Source of the DNA: an uncultured Bacteroidales bacterium
GTDB taxonomy: Bacteria; Bacteroidota; Bacteroidia; Bacteroidales; F082
DNA length: 64,000 bases
NCBI GenBank assembly: GCA_946408345.1
Contig: CAMJRR010000001.1
Span: 1-64,000, forward strand
Direction: 5' to 3'
Shown here: piece after piece, positions 60,542 to 64,000 of the stretch
Layout: every line of letters starts with the position of its first letter
How positions within the stretch are numbered: position 1 is the stretch's first letter
Position numbers and translations under genes: made by a program
The notes under the pieces: model-generated
What the model was told of the DNA's origin: nothing
The model's database searches: none
What the model saw: the letters and a program-made list of their open reading frames with translations, nothing else

Positions 60542-61672
60542 ATGCAATTCAGAGATTTAAAAACACAATATAACGTTCTGAAGGACGAAATGGACAAAGC
60601 CATTCTTGATGTGGTCGCTTCCAGTGCCTATGTCATGGGGCCGAAAATCAAAGAGATGGAAACCGCTTTTGCCGAGTATGTCGGCGTGAAGCATTGTGTG
60701 GCCTGTAATAGTGGCACAGATGCCTTGCTGCTCGCATTGAAGGCTTGGGATGTCAAACCAAACGATGCTGTGTTTGTACCAAGCTTCACCTTCTTCGCCT
60801 CAGCCGAAGTGATTGCCATGCAGGGCGCGACACCGGTTTTCGTCGATGTCGACAAGGAGACCTTTAACATGGATGTGCTTGACCTCGAACGTAAAATCGA
60901 GCAAACCTTGAAGGTCGGTAAACTAACGCCACGTGTTATCATTGCTGTTGACCTGTTTGGTCTGCCAGCCGATTTCAATGCCATTCGCAAGGTGGCTGAT
61001 AAATATGGTCTTTATGTCCTTGAAGACGGTGCCCAAGGCTTTGGAGGCCGCATCGGAGACCGCAAAGCTTGCACTTTTGGCGACATCTCTACGACCTCTT
61101 TCTTCCCTGCCAAGCCTGTAGGTTGCTATGGCGATGGAGGAGCAGTGTTTACGGACAATGACGAGTGGGCTGAGTTGATGGAGTCTTACCATATCCATGG
61201 TAAAGGTAGTGACCGTTATGACAATATCCGTATTGGCATGAACTCTCGTTTGGACAGCATCCAGGCAGCCATTCTGCTGGTGAAGCTGAAGGCTTTCAAG
61301 GAATATGAGTTGATCGATGTCAATAAGGTGGCGAAACGCTATACTGAGAAGCTGAAGGACGTTGTTAAGACACCTATTGTGCCCGAAGGCTTCTATTCCA
61401 GTTGGGCACAGTATACGCTTCAAGTTGAGAATAAGGAAGTTAGAGCGGGATTGCAGGCCGCTTTGAAAGCCCTTGACATTCCGACAGCTATATATTATCC
61501 CATTCCGATGCACCGTCAGACCGCATTTAACAATTTGAATCTGGACGACAACCGTTGTCCAGTTTCCGACCAGTTGGCCGACACGGTTATCTCTTTGCCG
61601 ATACATCCTTATCTTTCGGAAAAGGATCAGGATATGATTTGCGAAGCCGTTCGTGAGTTCTTGAAGAAGTAA
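60542..61672 (+). CDS. DegT/DnrJ/EryC1 aminotransferase (WbpE/PorR-like)
   Basis: A 376-residue PLP aminotransferase of nucleotide-sugar synthesis. Features: FAEYVGVKHCVACNSGTDALLLALKA, VPSFTFFASAEVIAMQGATPVFVDVD, LEDGAQGFGGRIGDRKACTFGDISTTSFFPAKPVGCYGDGGAVFT (the PLP lysine in FFPAKP) and GMNSRLDSIQAAILLVKL. It matches WbpE/WlbC, which transfers an amino group to UDP-3-keto-uronate. In Porphyromonas the homologue PorR is needed for A-LPS, the anchor of T9SS cargo; whether this gene has that role is inference. Confidence 0.88.
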   Translation: MQFRDLKTQYNVLKDEMDKAILDVVASSAYVMGPKIKEMETAFAEYVGVKHCVACNSGTDALLLALKAWDVKPNDAVFVPSFTFFASAEVIAMQGATPVFVDVDKETFNMDVLDLERKIEQTLKVGKLTPRVIIAVDLFGLPADFNAIRKVADKYGLYVLEDGAQGFGGRIGDRKACTFGDISTTSFFPAKPVGCYGDGGAVFTDNDEWAELMESYHIHGKGSDRYDNIRIGMNSRLDSIQAAILLVKLKAFKEYELIDVNKVAKRYTEKLKDVVKTPIVPEGFYSSWAQYTLQVENKEVRAGLQAALKALDIPTAIYYPIPMHRQTAFNNLNLDDNRCPVSDQLADTVISLPIHPYLSEKDQDMICEAVREFLKK

Positions 61673-61685
61673 ATTGTTGAAAAAC

Positions 61686-62807
61686 ATGGGCATTAGGTCA
61701 TTCATTAGCAACATGATTGCTCGCGACAATTACGACGAGGTAATGGAATATCTTGCCGTGACTGAGACCCAACATGCTCCTATGTTTGAGTTTGACAATG
61801 CTCCCGAACAGTTACGTGAGTTGATTTCAATGGCCGAAACGCCCCGGAGTACGGAGCGCTCACAATGGTTGAACGATTATGCCGATAAGGCTTGGGCGCT
61901 TCCTGATGGTGAAGTAGAAGTTCTTTTAGCCAAGGACCATCTTAATGTTGTCCGATACCTAAATCGGTTCTTGCGTAGTGCAAATGCAAAATTGAAGCAG
62001 GACGGCTATTTTGTGTGCGCATTCGATACGGCACAAAAGCGTCGCGCCCAAATATTTAGTCGATACCCTAGATTTTTTGCATACATCATTTATTTCTTTG
62101 ACTTTTTGTGGCATAGGGTATGCTCGAAAATCAAGTTGACACGTCGATTTTATTATTTTTGCACCAGGAAGGTAAGAAAAGTGTTTCCAAGGCCTGAGGT
62201 GTTGGGAAGATTGTATTATTGTGGCTTCGATGTGGTAAGCGAACAGTATATTCACGATAGGTATGTCGTCATTGCCCAAAAGAAACGTGAACCTAGCAAG
62301 GAACAACCTACTTACGGAACATTGATTCGGCTGAGGAGATACGGTAAAGATGGGAAACTCTTTAATGTGTTCAAGTTCCGCACCATGTATGCCTATTCGG
62401 AGTACTTGCAAACCTATATCTACGAGAACAACGACTTGGATATTGGGGGCAAGTTTTTTGACGATTATCGAATAACCGAGTGGGGACGTTTCCTGCGCAA
62501 AACCTGGCTTGATGAGCTTCCCATGGTCATCAATATGATGAAAGGACAAATGAAGTTGGTGGGAGTGCGTCCTTTGAGTCAACAGTATTTTAGTTTGTAT
62601 AGTAAAGAACTACAAGAACTTAGGATTAAGACCAAGCCAGGCTTGTTACCTCCTTTCTATGTTGACATGCCTGAAACGCTTGATGAGATTCAAGAGAGTG
62701 AGAGACGTTATTTGGAAGCTTATTTAGAACATCCGTTCCGCACCGACTGGAAGTATTTTTGGAAGATTCTCGGTAATATTGTATTTAAAGGCAAACGCTC
62801 CAAATAA
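61686..62807 (+). CDS. Sugar transferase with unusual N-terminal half
   Basis: A 373-residue protein whose C-terminal half (about 205-360) is a bacterial sugar transferase (phosphoglycosyltransferase) domain: KFRTMYAYSEYL, RITEWGRFLRKTWLDELPMVINMMKGQMKLVGVRPLS. The N-terminal half does not have the usual KRxFD membrane helix of this family; it resembles the C-terminal part of a SAM-methyltransferase-like domain (VVRYLNRFLRSANAKLKQDGYFVCAF, LYYCGFDVVSEQY), with a hydrophobic patch FFAYIIYFFDFLW. It probably starts glycan assembly on undecaprenyl phosphate. Start at 61686 rather than the TTG at 61674. Confidence 0.75.
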   Translation: MGIRSFISNMIARDNYDEVMEYLAVTETQHAPMFEFDNAPEQLRELISMAETPRSTERSQWLNDYADKAWALPDGEVEVLLAKDHLNVVRYLNRFLRSANAKLKQDGYFVCAFDTAQKRRAQIFSRYPRFFAYIIYFFDFLWHRVCSKIKLTRRFYYFCTRKVRKVFPRPEVLGRLYYCGFDVVSEQYIHDRYVVIAQKKREPSKEQPTYGTLIRLRRYGKDGKLFNVFKFRTMYAYSEYLQTYIYENNDLDIGGKFFDDYRITEWGRFLRKTWLDELPMVINMMKGQMKLVGVRPLSQQYFSLYSKELQELRIKTKPGLLPPFYVDMPETLDEIQESERRYLEAYLEHPFRTDWKYFWKILGNIVFKGKRSK

Positions 62808-62831
62808 AATAATATCAAATCAGCTTTTTTA

Positions 62832-62864
62832 ATTGCTTTTTATAAAAAAATATTCGTATTTTTG
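62832..62864 (+). promoter_or_regulatory. Promoter of the ABC polysaccharide exporter genes
   Basis: ATTG at 62832-62835 and TATTTTTG at 62857-62864, 21 bases apart. Confidence 0.6.
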
Positions 62865-62867
62865 CAG

Positions 62868-63002
62868 CTTGTAATTTTAGGCATTTTTGTGTCGAGATTA
62901 CATGCGAATCATTTTGTCACATGTTCATGACAAATGGTTTAATTATAGATAGTTATGCTTTCTTGATGTGAGTCAAGACGCGAAGCTTTACCCTTTTTTG
63001 AA
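62868..63002 (+). other. Long structured leader of the exporter operon
   Basis: About 135 bases without an ORF of note. 62910-62936 forms CATTTTGTCA, loop, TGACAAATG, a nine-pair stem with one bulge. No T-run follows, so it is not a simple terminator; a processive-antitermination site, as found before capsule operons in Bacteroides, is possible. Confidence 0.35.
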
Positions 63003-63881
63003 ATGAAAGAAGTGTCAGGAAACGAAAATTGGACCACTGTTATTAAGCCTCGTAATGGTCTTTTTGAGGTGAATTTAAAAGAGATTTGGGACTATCGTGA
63101 CTTATTAGTCATGTTTGTAAAGCGTGACATCACGGTGGCTTATAAGCAAACCATTTTGGGTCCATTGTGGTGGGTGATACAACCCGCTTTGACGGTTATA
63201 ATGTATATGGTAGTGTTTGGCGGCATCGCTGGCATTCCTACCGATGGCGTACCTCAACCTTTGTTCTATCTCGGTGGTGTTTGTATGTGGCAGTATTTTG
63301 CGGATTGCTTGAACCGTACGGCTAACACTTTTGTTACGAACGCTGGTATTTTTGGTAAGGTGTATTTTCCTAGACTGATTATGCCTATCGCCAATGTCAC
63401 GAGCAACTTGGTGCGTTTTGGCATCCAGTTTGGGCTGTTTGTGATAGTGTATATTTACTATGCTTGTATCGGCATGGCGCCAAGCCCCAACTGGTACTTC
63501 CTGCTCTTCCCCTTGTTGGTGCTCATGATGGCTGGATTGGCTTTGGGTTTCGGTATCATCATCTCATCGATGACAACCAAGTATCGTGACTTGCAGATCC
63601 TATTCTCTTTCGTGGTTCAACTGTGGATGTACGGCACGCCTATCGTTTATCCCTTGAGCCAAGTGGCAGGTAAGAAGGTGTTGGGGTTGGATCTAACCAC
63701 CATAATGTGTATCAATCCTGTGACGCCTGTCATCGAGTCCTTCAAACATGGTGCGTTAAGTGCGGGTGAATTCATCGGATGGGGCTGGCTCGCTTACAGT
63801 TTTGTCTTCATGCTGGTCGTTTTGGCTCTTGGCGTCTTGATATTCAACAAGGTGCAGAAGAGCTTTATGGATACGGTGTAA
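63003..63881 (+). CDS. Polysaccharide ABC exporter permease (Wzm-like)
   Basis: A 292-residue ABC-2 permease with six predicted membrane helices. DYRDLLVMFVKRDITVAYKQTILGPLWWVIQPALTVIMYMVVFG is the conserved N-terminus of O-antigen/teichoic-acid exporters (Wzm/TagG), and the C-terminal helices include MWMYGTPIVYPLSQVAGK-type sequence. The partner ATPase (Wzt) is expected downstream, beyond the window. It exports a completed lipid-linked glycan. Confidence 0.9.
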   Translation: MKEVSGNENWTTVIKPRNGLFEVNLKEIWDYRDLLVMFVKRDITVAYKQTILGPLWWVIQPALTVIMYMVVFGGIAGIPTDGVPQPLFYLGGVCMWQYFADCLNRTANTFVTNAGIFGKVYFPRLIMPIANVTSNLVRFGIQFGLFVIVYIYYACIGMAPSPNWYFLLFPLLVLMMAGLALGFGIIISSMTTKYRDLQILFSFVVQLWMYGTPIVYPLSQVAGKKVLGLDLTTIMCINPVTPVIESFKHGALSAGEFIGWGWLAYSFVFMLVVLALGVLIFNKVQKSFMDTV

Positions 63882-63908
63882 GGCTGTCGTTTGTATTGAT
63901 GGTTATCC

Positions 63909-64000
63909 ATGTTGATTTCGTTCATTATTCCTGCCTATAATGCTTCTGCAACAATTAGACGTTGCTTGGATAGCATTTATGCATTACCTATTGAAGAATC
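63909..64000 (+). CDS. Glycosyltransferase family 2, N-terminal fragment (runs off window end)
   Basis: The first 30 codons read MLISFIIPAYNASATIRRCL...: the strand, PAYNAS and following helix are the opening of the GT2 nucleotide-sugar binding domain. It starts 27 bases after the permease and fits the polysaccharide locus. The catalytic Asp residues are outside the window. Confidence 0.8.
   Translation, partial: MLISFIIPAYNASATIRRCLDSIYALPIEE

Overview
The window comes from an anaerobic, Gram-negative member of the Bacteroidota, most likely order Bacteroidales. The main evidence is the repeated Bacteroidota -7 promoter box TAnnTTTG, type IX secretion system (T9SS) genes (porX, porT, a DUF4835/PorD-like gene) with secreted proteins carrying T9SS-type C-terminal tails, the Bacteroidota order bamD-rpoZ-DUF4835-recN, an lpxD-lpxC-lpxA cluster, and ferredoxin-linked 2-oxoacid oxidation (korAB opposite a ferredoxin). 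Identification rests on family knowledge; no database search was run.

Layout. 1-3.4 kb: partial ferredoxin, divergent korAB. 3.4-8.3 kb: two nucleotidyltransferase/HEPN-type pairs flanking a flavin reductase, a T9SS-secreted thioredoxin-like protein and tilS. 8.3-16.5 kb: DsbD-like reductase, Ntn hydrolase, M16 peptidase translationally coupled to an ABC-2 exporter. 16.5-20.7 kb: M20 dipeptidase and a large secreted protein. 20.8-29.4 kb (mostly minus): SPOUT methylase, rpsF-rpsR-rplI, UDP-sugar 2-epimerase, radC, rpsT, mtaB, miaB, lplA, tRNA-Glu. 29.5-34.1 kb (minus): porT, ubiE, glycosyltransferase 9, DUF4254, aminotransferase. 34.3-38.5 kb: secreted protein, membrane protein, lpxD-lpxC-lpxA. 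38.5-39.9 kb: an intact insertion sequence. 39.9-51.5 kb (minus): serpin, recN, DUF4835, rpoZ, bamD, two tandem secreted M14 peptidases, dapA, DUF6913-like. 51.6-59.8 kb: MBL hydrolase, thioesterase, HD hydrolase (minus), porX, tsaE-aroB-aroA, LutA-like. 59.9-64 kb: a surface polysaccharide locus (wbpD-like, wbpE-like, sugar transferase, ABC permease, partial glycosyltransferase 2) running off the end.

How the genes fit together. Many genes serve the cell envelope: lipid A synthesis, BamD, T9SS regulation and outer-membrane parts, at least four probable T9SS substrates, and WbpD/WbpE-type enzymes which in Porphyromonas make the sugar of the A-LPS that anchors T9SS cargo. The rest is mostly housekeeping translation and tRNA modification, aromatic and lysine biosynthesis, and repair.

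The most unusual content is in repeats and the insertion sequence. (1) A palindromic element with a constant 37-bp core and about 16-bp inverted arms (69 bp in total, 23 codons) occurs four times; one copy is in frame inside aroA and two abutting copies make up the aroB N-terminus. (2) A nested-palindrome repeat of about 135 bp occurs twice. (3) A REP-like CCTGAGCCTGTCGAAGGG family is scattered between genes and once in frame inside the UDP-sugar epimerase gene. (4) Heptanucleotide repeats sit next to start codons and once in frame in tilS. (5) The insertion sequence (IS256-like, zinc-ribbon type) sits in the A-tract of a bidirectional terminator, has an intrinsic terminator directly before its transposase start, and carries a structured non-coding end with its own promoter-like box.
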